From positions 26,538,987 through 26,602,986 of the forward strand of contig CP136063.1 of NCBI GenBank assembly GCA_032622095.1: a stretch of DNA of 64,000 bases, written 5' to 3'. The stretch is from Siphonodentalium dalli (lineage: Eukaryota; Mollusca; Scaphopoda; Gadilida; Siphonodentaliidae). The notes under the pieces are model-generated. The model did not search any database and was not told the origin of the DNA. It saw only the letters and a list, made by a program, of their open reading frames with translations. This document shows positions 11,991 through 23,718 of this stretch, in pieces; position 1 is the stretch's first letter, and every line of letters starts with the position of its first letter. Position numbers and translations under genes: made by a program.

Positions 11991-12119
11991 TTATTCACCA
12001 ATAGCCAGTCTGCATCTGCAAATACGGTCATAAAACCGACACTGTACTGACAGTGAAGTGAGAATTCAGTTTACATCATTGTGTGGATGGTTGGAGTGAT
12101 GGCTGGGGAGGGGGTAGAG

Positions 12120-12345
12120 TCGATGTGTTTCTAGGGAATTTGGGGTGAGCCACCCACCCATGCCGTCAAATCGGCCGAAATCCTTACGGCTTACCGTTCT
12201 CGAAAATGGTCCATACCCCATTTTCACCCCCTCGGGGTGGTATGTACTCCCCTGGGTGATGGTGGGGTGGGGTGTTGCTATGGGGTATTTGGGGTGGGCC
12301 ACCCACCCATACCATCAAATCGGCCAAAAGAGACATTTTTGAGAA
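12120..12345. repeat. Two-copy 148-bp tandem repeat
   Basis: GGGCCACCCACCCATACC and CATCAAATCGGCC at 12294-12325 repeat the block at 12149-12175 with a few changes, about 148 bp apart. It is rich in GGGGTGG. No coding role is supported. Confidence 0.6.
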
Positions 12346-12658
12346 TAAGAAATGGGGAATAAGATCCAAATGTCATGTTTGTTTTAAAATGTTTGGGAAC
12401 GCTGCCCACACTTTTACAACATGTATGTACCGGTAGGTACACTTATGGAACTTTGGAAAGATTTGTCTACACTTATAAAATGCCACACTTATCGGACATT
12501 GGTAGTTTGGATATGTTCAGGTTTTCTGCTCACAGCTTCACACTCATATACAAGTGCACCGCTGGGCAGAGGTAACGCCCCCGACTGTACAATCAGAGAA
12601 ACTTTCTGGTTAAGCGCTATAAAAATGCCACATGTTGTTCTATATTAGCTTAAAATTT

Positions 12659-13297
12659 GGTCTGGTGCCACAAAAATAGAAGGAAAACTGAATTTTCTAA
12701 AAAAAAATATGAATTGTTTAAGTCGAAAAAGGGTCATAACTCTCACAAAAATTATCCGATTGAACAGATTGAACCGCAATTTTACCTTGACCTGTATTGC
12801 GATATTGGTAATACACAAAAAAAACGGGTTTTGCAAATAAACAATCCAAAATCAAGTTATCATCTGGAAACCAAAAAAAGTAGCAGAAAACCTGAATTTT
12901 CTAAGTCCAAAAAGGGGCGTAACTCTGGAAAAAATGGGCGGACGAAACCACGGCTATGGGGAAATCTTGTCCCCCCGGCTGGTACGTCTATTGGCATACC
13001 AAAGATCAACTGAATTGAATTAGCGAAACCAAAGTTATGAGTTGAAACGTTCATATGCCACAGAAAACTGAATTTTCTAAGTCCAAAAAGGGGCGTAACT
13101 CTGGAAAAAATGGGCGGACGAAACCACAGTTATGGGGAAATCTTGTCCCCCCGGCTGGTCTATTAGCATACCAAAGATCAACTGAATTGAGTTAGCGAAA
13201 CCAAAGTTATGAGTTGAAACGTTCGTACGGACGGAAGGACGGACGGACGGAGGGCTCCACTATATACCCCCAAATCTCCATCGGAGATCGGGGGCAT
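12659..13297 (-). repeat. Tandem array with GGACGGACGG end, copy 1
   Basis: Blocks GAATTTTCTAAGTC, CAAAAAGGGGCGTAACTC, GGGCGGACGAAACCA, GGCATACCAAAGATCAAC and ACCAAAGTTATGAGTTG repeat two to three times (from about 12690, 12892 and 13070). The array ends at 13230-13262 in GGACGGAAGGACGGACGG, then TATACCCCC and the small hairpin ATCTCCATCGGAGAT. On the other strand this is the same word order as the 62.7-kb array. Confidence 0.7.
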
Positions 13298-13299
13298 AA

Positions 13300-14778
13300 T
13301 AAGCTTTGTTCTATGCGGCTTAATAATAAATATGAACTTTTTCAATTATGAAATTATTTCGTTTTCGGTTATTTTTATTCTAATAGTAATAAACTTAATT
13401 AAAATTTTGTGCTAAAATAAAAAAGATTTGCATTTGCATATTGTGTTTTTGGGCATTTTAGTAATCCATATACAATTTATTAACTGCAATAATTTTTGTC
13501 ATAGAAACAATGAAAATTGGTCCGTTATCGTGTATTTTGAAATCTGCGTATCAAAGCGTCAATGATTGTGTTTCCAACCAGACCTGCAGATTTTCCCGGG
13601 GTGATTATATTTCAATGTTTATATATTGCGATATCGACTCACAAAAGTCACAGAAAAACATGCAATTTCGAGTGGGATCTTCACCTATAGTGAAGTATAT
13701 TATTAAGGAACATGCAGCTATATATAACTATATAAGAAATATATTCCCCGTATTACCTTTTCGACTTTATTATAAGGTTACCTGTCAAAACTTCAAAAAG
13801 TTCCCAGATTTTATACTGTTGCAATATGATCTCAACGGGCATTAGCCAGAGTAGAGATTCATGGCATGAGCTATGTCGATTTCCGAAATGATCCGGGGGC
13901 CCGTCGAGAAAAAGACGAGCAAAAAAACAAACACTGAACACAATCAAACAAAGGGGGGAATCTTCCATGAGAAACTATTTTCTTTCTTTTCATGTTCACT
14001 GTCATTGAATCGTATACAATGAGGGTGCCAAAGGAATTTAAGGAATGGTCATTTTAGTAAACGAACATACCATTTGAACGACTTTGATATGTCGCCGATC
14101 AACTCGCGCAGCAGTCAATTGATGTCTCAAATAAATTGTTCTCAATATATATATACGCCTATATATAGATACATGCATATATAGGTACCGGTGAATGACC
14201 TCAGTTTTAAGCGGATTAACCGTTTGATATAATTTATCCATTCCTTGTCAAGTTTGAGGTATCTATCACACCTCAACAAGAAAAGGGGACATTCAAACAA
14301 TATAAAGTTTCATTTTTGTCGAACACTCCGAAAAGGACCGGGATATACGAAAGAGTGAATTTATTATCGTCGTATAGATGAACGCTCTCCGTTGCACGAC
14401 ATGTAGCATGATGGTTAATTATAATCCCCAACACGCGGAAATAATTTTAGATAGCCGCGGATAGGGCTATGTTTAATTATTCTATATTCTCTGAGCATTT
14501 GGTGTGAAAAAAATTCCCAATAAAACTATTTTTATATCTGGTGTTTTCTGACCGCAAAACTTCAACATTAATGCAGTTAACACAATTAAATTGTGACTGT
14601 TTCCGTCTATATTTTGTCGCATAAAATCAATATACAATTACTATATATGAGTAGGCCTAGTTAGAATTTGTTTTTAACATTCTCGGAGAGTTATATGACA
14701 TGTACCTGATATTTGTTTAAAATTTCACACAAAAACTATCAAAAATAATAAAGTTTAACTTTATATAGGCCTGTACTA
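13300..14778. other. Unassigned unit sequence
   Basis: Present in both duplication copies. It contains the motif GCCAGAGTAGAGATTCATGG near 13847. A 111-codon plus-strand frame at 13510-13845 is retained in both copies, but two nearly identical young copies would keep it without selection. No domain is recognised. Confidence 0.4.
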
Positions 14779-15665
14779 GGGGAAACCCGGACAAAGCGGA
14801 TCGCCCGGGCAAAGCCGATCACCTTTATTATTTCAATATACTATCAAATTATTCCTTATCTATCCGTATTTTAGAATAAGGTCGTTTCGTGTTGGGTTAG
14901 TTTTTATACTTTTCCACAGAGAACAAGGTATATTAAAAGTTTGTAGCCCAGTAGAACATTTTCGTCGACATTTTTTCGATTTTACCAAATTTATAATTAT
15001 TGTGCGTTTGCGCATATCTATTGCGCAGGTCGACGATCACATACCCATCTACCCGAATAAATGTTGTCGATGTCTTAGGCAATACATGTGTAAAATAAGA
15101 CAATATGTCAATTTGCTAAATTCGATAGGACACCCGCGTAATGCCCCGGACTGTAAAAAGATGTGCTGTGGGCAAAGCGGATCGGGCAAAGCGGATCATT
15201 CACAACATGACTAACTTCCGGTACACATGCGTAGATTAAGTGAATTTGGACAATTTTAATAAGATGGGTCGACAAAACTCGTGCCTTGTCGGAGCATGAC
15301 CATAATTGAAAAATTGGAACGTTTGGAAAAATGCAATTTTAATTATTTGCAATAAATATGTATGATTGTCATAAATAAAACTGAAAAATATATGATTAGT
15401 TGAGTAGTATTGCATTTTCAGAAGGATTCGTTTGCTGATCCGCTTTGCCCGATGTGGTGATCCGATTTGCCCGACGGCCGGGCAAAGCGGATCAAAATTA
15501 AAAATCACCATATAGCAACCAAACCAATAGATGTATCTGAATGCATCCTACGCCAAATGTTATGCCATCATGATTAGAAACTGACTGTGCTAATATGTCT
15601 GATTGCCGGTTGCATTTTGTACAAGAAAACCTTAATTACGTGATCCGCTTTGCCCGGGTCTCCCC
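14779..15665. mobile_element. 887-bp MITE with GATCCGCTTTGCCC repeats
   Basis: The left end is GGGGAAACCCGGACAAAGC and the right end, complemented, GGGGAGACCCGGGCAAAGC. TA stands outside each (14777-14778 and 15666-15667), as in mariner-like elements. The word GATCCGCTTTGCCC or its complement, allowing one change, occurs about nine times. These are near both tips, doubled at 15167-15198, and clustered at 15434-15491. Such repeated sites look like transposase-binding sites. There is no open frame of substance, so it is non-autonomous. Confidence 0.75.
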
Positions 15666-16874
15666 TACGCATGTTGTCGACCGCTGTAAATCTCTTATAG
15701 TAGGCCTAAATGCATATATGTGGCTTTCCTCCCACGTGTTAATGTTTGTGGAATTTATATATCCCATATATAGCCTATGCATAATGCATCATTCTCGCTA
15801 TCATAAAAATGGTCCTCTGATCGGGGCGGGGGGGGGGGGATTTTCAGGCATGTGCACGTATACGGGTGATTCTCCCTTAAATGAACAAATTGGGCTAATC
15901 AAATATGAAAAAATGAAATAAGGAAAATGCCGATGAATTTTATGTTGGTGGGCAGCACAGATATTGGCCTCCACGAAAATAACATTTGGCAAAATTCTAG
16001 GGCAAGGTCAAGGTCATTCAAGGTCGTTCAATATAGCATGTGCAAATGACGTTTTTGGTTAAAATGACGTTTTGGTTGAAACAGGGCGACGTCATTGCAA
16101 AATTCGCTCTTTTTCCAAACTTGTATAGACCCACTATATCTATAACTATTCGATCATATTTCAAATAGAACCATTTTAGATGATGCCATAAACACACCGA
16201 CTACATTGGCAGAAATTAGATCTGGACCCAAATATAGAATTTGACGTCACAATAACGATCACGTGACATAAATTATACATTTTGGTATGACAAAAAGCGC
16301 TCTCTTCGTGGTTGGCCATGTTATCAGGTGTACATGGCTGTGCCCTGCGCTGATTTCAAGGACTCAATTTTCATACAACACGTCCACTTATCGCCACACG
16401 CCAATATCTGATAAATTATTAAGCTTTCCACTCATTCCGAAGCAGAATACTAGGGGACACCAATTTTGGTACATGTCACAGAACGCAAAACAGGTATGAC
16501 GTCCATTGAGAGTACCTGTTAATCGTTCTGTTTAGCATGCATGACTATGTATAGTAGATTTCCGTGGGTGTGTAGGTCTGTATACTACCATTACACACAT
16601 AATATGAGTGTAATCAATGTATTGAAATATAAACAACATATATACTTGTGATCCTTTGTGTTGTAGTTTAATGTAAGGCATACGTTTATATAACTATAGT
16701 ATAGACATTAATAAATATGAATTAACAGGGATATCTAACATATCAATAATTAACGATGTTTCTATTTCCGAACAGCATAATTATACAAGAACAGAATATG
16801 CTTGTGTAAGTACCGTATGCTACAATTAAACATGATAAACAACTTGTGCATTACATATATATGCCACATAATAC

Positions 16875-17123
16875 TTATAGACAAATGTCACACACATATT
16901 CTCTACATGACCCTTCTTCGTCGGTGCACAGTTCATGCGCCCAGTTCTTACACATTGCACATTGAATCCATTTTTCTCGAGGTCGTGAATCATCGAAATC
17001 CCCGCTGCATATGATGCAAAACCATTTGCGTCCCTGTGTCTTAGATTTCGACATAGTCTTCCTAGATGTGGGCTGTGTCTTCTTTGATCGCGACGTCGTC
17101 TTCCTCGAATCCCGCTGCTTGTT
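16875..17123 (-). CDS. Transposase exon 3: C-terminal PHD finger
   Basis: The exon begins after an excellent acceptor (TTGTTACAG) and encodes 82 residues to the stop. The first 35 residues are Lys/Ser/Thr/Arg rich. Then comes a C4-H-C3 PHD finger: CIIC, then CAMC, HELC and CDIC in the right order, with the tryptophan WIQC before the third cysteine. PHD fingers usually read histone H3 tails, so this end of the transposase may guide the element to particular chromatin. The upstream phase (0) matches exon 2. Intron 2 (17124-18027) is 904 bp. The finger looks whole, with every zinc ligand present. Confidence 0.8.
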   Translation of the reverse strand, partial: NKQRDSRKTTSRSKKTQPTSRKTMSKSKTQGRKWFCIICSGDFDDSRPREKWIQCAMCKNWAHELCTDEEGSCREYVCDICL

Positions 17124-17239
17124 CTGTAACAAATTAAGTTCGCATTAGTTTAATTTTTGGTCCGATGCATGCATATGATATATTAATGAGTACATTTTAT
17201 ATGAAGTTTCAACGTTAATATCTAGTTACATTTAAAGAT

Positions 17240-17640
17240 GAATATCCGAATTAACGCTCCTAAATGACTATTTATCTGACATCGGGGGTAAAACATAATT
17301 AATTCGATTCGAGGAACCCATCCGTCAAAGCTCAGAGTGATAAACTACGATTTTTGTTGTTTCTCGAGATGTGCAATTATATCTGCCCAGAAACACGTCG
17401 TCAATAGGACGATCTCGGACAAAATTGCGGATGAAGATGGATAACTCTAAAATCAAGTAGTATTACGTTTTGGGAAATTTAAAATTGCCAGTGCATGGTT
17501 AGCTTAATTTTGTTGCAATTAATCGATTCTGATAACTAAAGCGTATTTTGAAGAAATGTTGCTTTTGTTGTTGTGTTGTTGTATCTTGGTGATATGGAGA
17601 CCGTTTGATCGGATTGAGTCCCTTTAATATCCGTGTCTGT
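17240..17640 (+). repeat. Intronic repeat, first of an inverted pair
   Basis: Lies in intron 2. CCGAATTAACGCTCCTAAAT, TCTCGAGATGTGCAATTATA and AGAAACACGTCGTCAA recur in inverted orientation at 18520-18955 in intron 1. The pair brackets exon 2. Similarity is imperfect, with an extra 75 bp in the other arm, so the copies are older than the large duplication. Confidence 0.75.
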
Positions 17641-18027
17641 CTCTTTGTTGTTCTGTGTTCTGCTTCAGGGGCATTGATCTTTCGACTATCTGTGTCCTAT
17701 ATAAGAAATATAATTATGTTTATCGGTAACATACAAACAATATTGGTTACTGTGAAAAATGGTGGATCTAATATATTCAGTTGCAGTTGAGCAATATTGA
17801 CTATCGTAATCATTTAAAAGGTGCTCATGACCTTTAATTATTGATCGAACTATATTATTTGCATTCTTCTTGAATGATCCATTAAGGCAATTTGTAAACT
17901 AATTATGGAGAATATTAATAAAATAAATGTCTCCGAATAGATTGGTCTTTAATTAAGGAAACATTGTACATGTAAATATACCATCAAGGACTGAAAAAAA
18001 TAACAATCATGATTATATATACTGCAC

Positions 18028-18159
18028 CTTTTCCGTAGTTATGCTCCAAATTTTCGGTGAATGGCAGTCGCAGTGTAGTTGCTCGTTACAATAACAACTC
18101 AGATATCGGCATATGATCACACCATCACTGTGCTGATTTGCCACATCTTCAGGCCAAAC
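18028..18159 (-). CDS. Transposase exon 2: Cys-rich segment
   Basis: 132 bp coding for 44 residues in phase 0 at both borders. The acceptor is TTATCTTGCAG at 18160 and upstream, and the donor is AAG followed by GTGCAG (18022-18027). The exon contains CRYLSCYCNEQLHCDCH, five cysteines and two histidines spaced like a zinc-binding knuckle. A Cys-rich tail after the catalytic core is what I recall for this transposase type. The exact fit of splice sites and reading phase on both sides is the main support. Intron 1 is 19086 down to 18160. Confidence 0.7.
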
Positions 18160-18519
18160 CTGCAAGATAATGTCAGAAACAAAACACGACAGTGAAAGAC
18201 AGAAATCCATATGAGAAACGTTCATGTACATGTCTGTTGGAAGTATAACGGTCAAGAAATTTAAGGCTCCCTAAACTGGTTTTATCAAACTGAGTATGGC
18301 ATTTAAGAACGCTAGTATTTTATCATCCTTGGTAATGCACTCTGACAGAAACAAAGTAGATTGGTTATATAACAAATGCTCACAAACTGATATTAAACTG
18401 AATTTAGTTGGCTAGAAGTTTCACTTTAAATATATGAATGGCAAAGTAAATTTGAATTATATTCAGCTTACAAATCGGTCAAACGTCTTAAGCTCATTGA
18501 ACGTAATTTGAAGGTACTC

Positions 18520-18955
18520 AACCAGATCAGACGGTCCCCATAACACCAAGATACACAACAACAACAAAAAATTTCTTTAAAAATGATCAGAATCGATTAA
18601 TTGCAACAAAATATTGCTAATCAAATTTCCCAAAACGTGTTATTTATCAACATTTTTTTCTACTAAATATGGCCGTATTATCACTTGGCGTATCACAAAA
18701 TTTGGCTGTATTACTACCTGGTTTTAGAGTTATCCATCTTAATCCGCAATTTTCTCCGAGATCGTCCATTTGACGACGTGTTTCTGGGCCACATATAATT
18801 GCACATCTCGAGAAATAACAAAAAGTGATATTTGATCACTCTGAGCTTTGATGGTTGTGGTGGGTTCCTCGACTCGAATCAATTATTTTTTACCCCCGAT
18901 GCCAAAGAAATAGTAATTTAGGAGCGTTAATTCGGATAATGCATCTTTAACATTC
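18520..18955 (-). repeat. Intronic repeat, second of an inverted pair
   Basis: Reverse-complement partner of 17240-17640, placed in intron 1. It has an extra segment at about 18640-18715 reading TATTATCACTTGGCG, absent from the other arm. It may be a pair of MITE copies or one fold-back split by exon 2. Confidence 0.7.
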
Positions 18956-19086
18956 CCACACATGAATTGTTAGCGTGTTAAGTGGTGTCATGCAATACAT
19001 ATTTCAGAATTCAAGATTAGTTAGTGAAAACGAAGGAATCGTTTATGTACTATCTGTACCATTCAATGATTCATCTGAATACTCAC

Positions 19087-20999
19087 TTGATGAACGAGCA
19101 TTGTTCCGGGATATGCTCGCAAGTTTTCTGGCACCATCTGTGCAGTTTGGCGTATGTCGTCATCTGTCACCTTTCGGAATGTTACATTCAGCTGGGATCT
19201 TTTGAGTAGTTCATAGAATACATCCGAATCTGGGATATCCATCCCGCTGCATACTAGTCTGTCTGCCTCTTTTTTCACAGCAGCACCAACACCATCAGCC
19301 GCACCCTTACCGTGACCGCTCTCGAGAAAATTCCAAATAAGTTTTAATCCCAATTGCCGTGGAACTGTTGTTATTAGAAAAAACGACGTCTTGTTTCTAT
19401 ATTGGGACGTGGGACCATCACTTATTACGTGGATCTTTTTGACAAATGGCCTTGTGTCTTTGATTATTTTAAAAATCGGTTTCAAGTGAGCCCAAACTGC
19501 TGGTGCTTCATGGTTGTTTGACGATGACACCGTGCAAAATGATTCAGGCCGTCTGTTTGAATAAATCATAACCGTGTGAAGAGTCGCTTGTCTGTGAGAG
19601 GCTCCAAAATGCACCTCTGTTGTTTCTCTGGCAAATCGCAGTGAATAATTGCCTCATCATCTGGAAGCGACAACTTCAGAGCCCTCAAAGCTGCAAATTG
19701 GTGGTAAACACGATATATGTGCTTTGTATACCGCTGCATGGACTCATTGGTGATCTCTATCAGTTCTTTCAGTGTGGTGTGTTTGGATGATTTTACAGTC
19801 CTCTTGGTATTTCGACATTCGCCTTCCTTCGTGGTGTAACTACACATCTCATTCGTCCACTCTTGCCACTCGACCAATCTGGTGAGATCGGAACTCGGAG
19901 GACATTTCACTCTCTTCTTTGTCCTGCATCGAACACACAGGCCATACATACAATCCATGTTTGATGTGTCGCAGACTAACTTTCTGATGTATTCTTCGGG
20001 ATCTTGAGTTCCTGCTATCACATTTTCCCTGTTCAGTCTTTCAACCTTTAAACGCATGTTTTCGCAGTATTTGCAAAGACATAATTCACGATCTTTCAGG
20101 GATGGTTTAACGACGTGTGGTGGTCTATTTTTACAGAAGAAACTCATAGATATAGACTGTCTTGTTTCTGCTAGATATTTCGTATGGAGCATCTTCAGGG
20201 AGTGGAGCAGAAATCTCTTCTGCTTTCCATCTTTTTTAAGATCTTTCTTCGATGGTGACACTCTGCTGTTATCGTCTCGTGTGATGAACTCCCGAATGGA
20301 CGCGCGCATAATCTTACTTTTTTCAATCAAGCGACCTTTTTTGAGAGATGGGTTGCTGGTTGGGCGCCTTCCCAATCCAGTTTGCTTTCTCAGAAGACTC
20401 ATGCATCTGTATTTCTTGAGGATCGACAACCTGATGGTTTGTGCAAACTTCCTTTGTCCCTCCGTATTCTTTCTTATTGATTGTACGTCCTCCATGAATG
20501 CATTATGTAGTATTAAGGATCGTTTAACTTGTTTGTCGGGCTTCCCGGTCCGAATTTTCTTCATCAAAAGATTTGCTTTCCCTCTGGGTGAATAAGATTT
20601 TTCCTCAAGCCGAATAGCTGTTCTATCATTCTTCTTTCTAAGTCGTCTAATGATCTTATTCTTTTCTTCGATTGTATTTTCAAGTTTCGTTATTACTCGG
20701 TATTGTTTGTTTTTTGATGGGCATCGTGTTCGTGGTCGTCCTCTCTTCTTTCCGCTGCTGGTGGGTGTTGTCTCTGTTTCTTTTTTCTTTTTCCTTGCTT
20801 CCCTTTTCTGTTCTCTCCATTTCAATCTTTGGTTTTTCCTCTGTGAATCCGTCATTCCCTCCACGCTATATGTCTTTCCTATATGTTTTCTCTTTGTCCA
20901 CCTCTGCTTTTCCCTGGCCAAATATTCTTTGTGGCTCGACTCATTCTCTTTGATGCGATTCATATACGCTTTCCTCCTATTTGGAGCTGCCATTTTCAT
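19087..20999 (-). pseudogene. Transposase exon 1: catalytic core, one shift
   Basis: Starts at the ATG reading MKMAAPNRRK. Residues 1-100 are very basic, and a Lys/Arg/Glu coiled coil follows. Around residues 310-380 is a Cys cluster (LCLCKYCEN and CVRCRTKKRVKC) that could bind zinc. The catalytic part begins with IIHCD (D455). A shift of one base, probably with a small loss, near 19615-19625 then moves the frame to VHFGASHRQATLHT, HVISDGPTSQY (second acid) and GHGKGAADGVG (third block). The exon ends at a perfect donor, CAA followed by GTGAGT (19081-19086). Upstream, TTTCATTTTTAG near 21023 looks like an acceptor, so a 5' untranslated exon is possible. The transposase would cut and rejoin DNA at the element tips. 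The shift makes this copy inactive unless it is a sequencing error. Confidence 0.8.
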
Positions 21000-21029
21000 T
21001 TTATCACCAGCTCTTGCAGATATCTAAAA

Positions 21030-22350
21030 ATGAAACAATGAATGACTAAAATTACTAGATGATAAAAATCGTCAGAAATTTGAAAATTACCTTAGACAAT
21101 TTATGTGATTTTGGTGTTCTACATGTAACTTTGGACAATTACACTGTGGAAATCGAGATAGGAAAATCTAATTACATATATATATATATCAGAAGGATAA
21201 ATTGCCACAGCCATGACATCATATGTGCCGTAGTCAGATTGAAATGGCAAAATAAAGTGGACTAAGAATATATAATATGGAATGGGACAGGTCTAATTGA
21301 GTTTAATGTCAGAATAAATAGTGAATTCAATCAATTGCAATTCAATAATGGAACTACTCAGTATAAACTACAACGTGTCCATGGGACTATTGAAGACTAT
21401 TTTGCTAGCCAAATAATAGCAGGAACTTTAATTTATCAGAAACTGGATACGACTCCGCAAGTAAGGGTTAACCAAAACATCATCGAGCACCTGCTATTTA
21501 CGTCGCGTATTGAAATCTACAAGTTATGATTTGTATGAAGATTTGGAAATGATAATATGCAGCATTCAACCAGTATTATTGTGCGCTTTTTTCTCAAATC
21601 GGTCTCACGTTTAGATAAAATCCTGTACTCTTCTGACTCTATTCCAGTTTATAGTATGTAATAGAGTGGTAATTGGATGAATAAATCAGGTTATGTAAAA
21701 CTGGCTATCGCAGTATAGGTACCCTAACTTTTATTTTAATTTGTAATATTTCTGGTTGGATCAGGTTGGATTCACCATCCTGTTAAACACTACTGTTTAA
21801 GATTTTACATTGAATATGCTTGGCAACCTGAGTCCATGCGATCTTAATAAAAAAAAAGTCAATGACAAAAATATTACATCGCTTCAGTATATAATACCAA
21901 CTAATTTAAGTTATTATCAAGGTTTTTGGAAGCCGTGTGGTCTATAAGCACATGACTCGTGCAGGAAGGATAACCCTGAATTCACACTTCTACTATTTGA
22001 GGGAAGCTATACATTCGGACACCACGGCATCGTAAGAAAGCTTTGGAGTGGGGTATGTAAGAACGGTATACGTTTTTTTTTAGACTGACGATCTGCTGCG
22101 TATCATGAATCAATAGGCAATCAGACTTCACAATTTATTTTTAAAAACATTTTCAAGACTAATAGTTTCTTTTAAATATTTTATGACATAAACATTTGAA
22201 TTCGAAATACTTATCTGTAAATCACAGTTGCCTACAAATTGAGTCACATTTGATCGAGTGACGGACGGGTGTATTAGCGGTTGAAACATCCACCTTTCTC
22301 ATATCAATCATATATGTCATATATATATATTCATTATGAGCAGTTGAAAT
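21030..22350. other. Transposon interior without genes
   Basis: AT-rich sequence upstream of the transposase gene, probably its promoter and 5' region. No clear TATA or initiator can be picked out with confidence. Confidence 0.35.
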
Positions 22351-22355
22351 AACGT

Positions 22356-22434
22356 CGGTCTCCGTGGTCCAGTGGTCAAAGTGAATGACGTTATAATTTT
22401 GGGTACCGACACTGGGGGTTCGATTCAGCGGTTA
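22356..22434 (+). other. tRNA-like sequence with A and B boxes
   Basis: TGGTCCAGTGG matches the A box and, about 55 bases on, GGTTCGATTCA matches ten of eleven B-box positions. The acceptor and T stems do not pair well, so this is a tRNA relic or a Pol III promoter rather than a working tRNA. Confidence 0.35.
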
Positions 22435-22839
22435 TTAATTATTGTATTTTTCTCAATAAACTACTTATTTTCACAGTTTTAATAAGGGAAAATGAATTAT
22501 ATATGTTTTTAGATTCTAATAATGCTATTTTTCAAGCAAAACACAGGAGTTAGACTTATTTAACTATATATTAGTAAATGTCAAAACTATGAGAATCAAA
22601 GCAGACGATGTAAAGAAAAATAACTCTAAAACTTATGACCTGCTATTTTTTCATCAAGTTTAATACGAATAAAATAATTTATATAGATATGTACTCACCT
22701 TATGCCACTTTTATCAAAATTCTTGCAGATTTAAAAATGCTTATGCGCTATTTCTAACATACGATTAGTTAATTCGTCTGGACTAGCTGACCGTTTTTGA
22801 CGCTAGGCGGCGCATCAATTCTTGAGTTTCGTTGAGTGC

Positions 22840-22890
22840 TGAATGAGTTCACTGTCGACCATGGGAACGATGGTGGTTCGAATCCAGCTT
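22840..22890 (+). other. tRNA-like B box
   Basis: GGTTCGAATCC is a perfect B box and its flanks give four of five T-stem pairs (GGTGG with CCAGC). No convincing A box lies upstream and no acceptor stem forms. Confidence 0.25.
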
Positions 22891-23194
22891 ATAAAAATTC
22901 TTCGTTTTTTAATTTTTGTTCTTCTTTTTTTTCATGTTTTGCATTGAATTGAGTCTTGTGTGTAATTATAAGTATATCATTCTGTGCCACACCAGTTTTG
23001 GACTTGAAGAAGTGTTCAGTGTTAGCTATCATGCAGTATACTATCAATCTATAAATAGACTGTATACAGTAGGCTATATATATATCATTATGTAGTGTAG
23101 AAAGTAAAATCCAAGTAATGATATGTAAATTTGATATTGTAATCAATTGTTCTCATGAATATTGCTATAAAAAATAATATAAAACCACATCGTA

Positions 23195-23280
23195 GTAATT
23201 TGGGATTTGAACCAGGATGAAAATATATGATACTGAACATTAAAAACAGGACGCCTCAGTCCACGCGGCTAACGTAGACA
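23195..23280 (-). other. tRNA-like sequence, class II type
   Basis: On the minus strand TAGCCGCGTGGACTGAGGC resembles the D arm of a Leu/Ser tRNA, with a GCC/GGC stem. GGTTCAAATCC follows 50-odd bases later as a B box. T-stem pairing is partial. A degenerate tRNA copy or SINE head is likely. Confidence 0.3.
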
Positions 23281-23718
23281 GCGATAAAAAAGCATTGAAG
23301 TTTTGGGTTTTTGGTATGAATTACAATGTCGGTTCCAGCATTAACCCGGGGTTGGTGTGCGCTTTTTTAACTTGACATTTATAATTATTATATCTATTCA
23401 TATTACCGATACTGCAATAATCATATAGTTTCATATATAGTAAAAAGTTTGCGTCGATAATAGGGGCCTACATAATTACTGATATAGACCTATGTCTATA
23501 AAACATGCAGTCGATCATTGTTCAATTCTGTGTTATAAATCAAAAGACAAAACTTCATTTTTAATGATAATTTATCGCTTCCACGCAATCTTTCATGTGC
23601 CGTTGTGAATCACGTTGAACGGCTGACGATGGGGCAGACGCCATTTGGATTCGGCTTGTTTGTAAAGCAAATATTATAAGCGTCACCAGCGTCCGTGGGC
23701 TGACCAACGTTATTCTGT

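Noticed and set aside
13510-13845. 111-codon frame as a gene
   Set aside because: Kept in both copies only because the duplication is young. No domain, no initiation context and no codon pattern support it.
20056-20595. Plus-strand frames opposite the transposase exon
   Set aside because: They are antisense shadows of the transposase reading frame, with no family resemblance.
22356-22434. Functional tRNA gene
   Set aside because: A and B boxes are present, but acceptor and T stems fail to pair and no anticodon arm forms.
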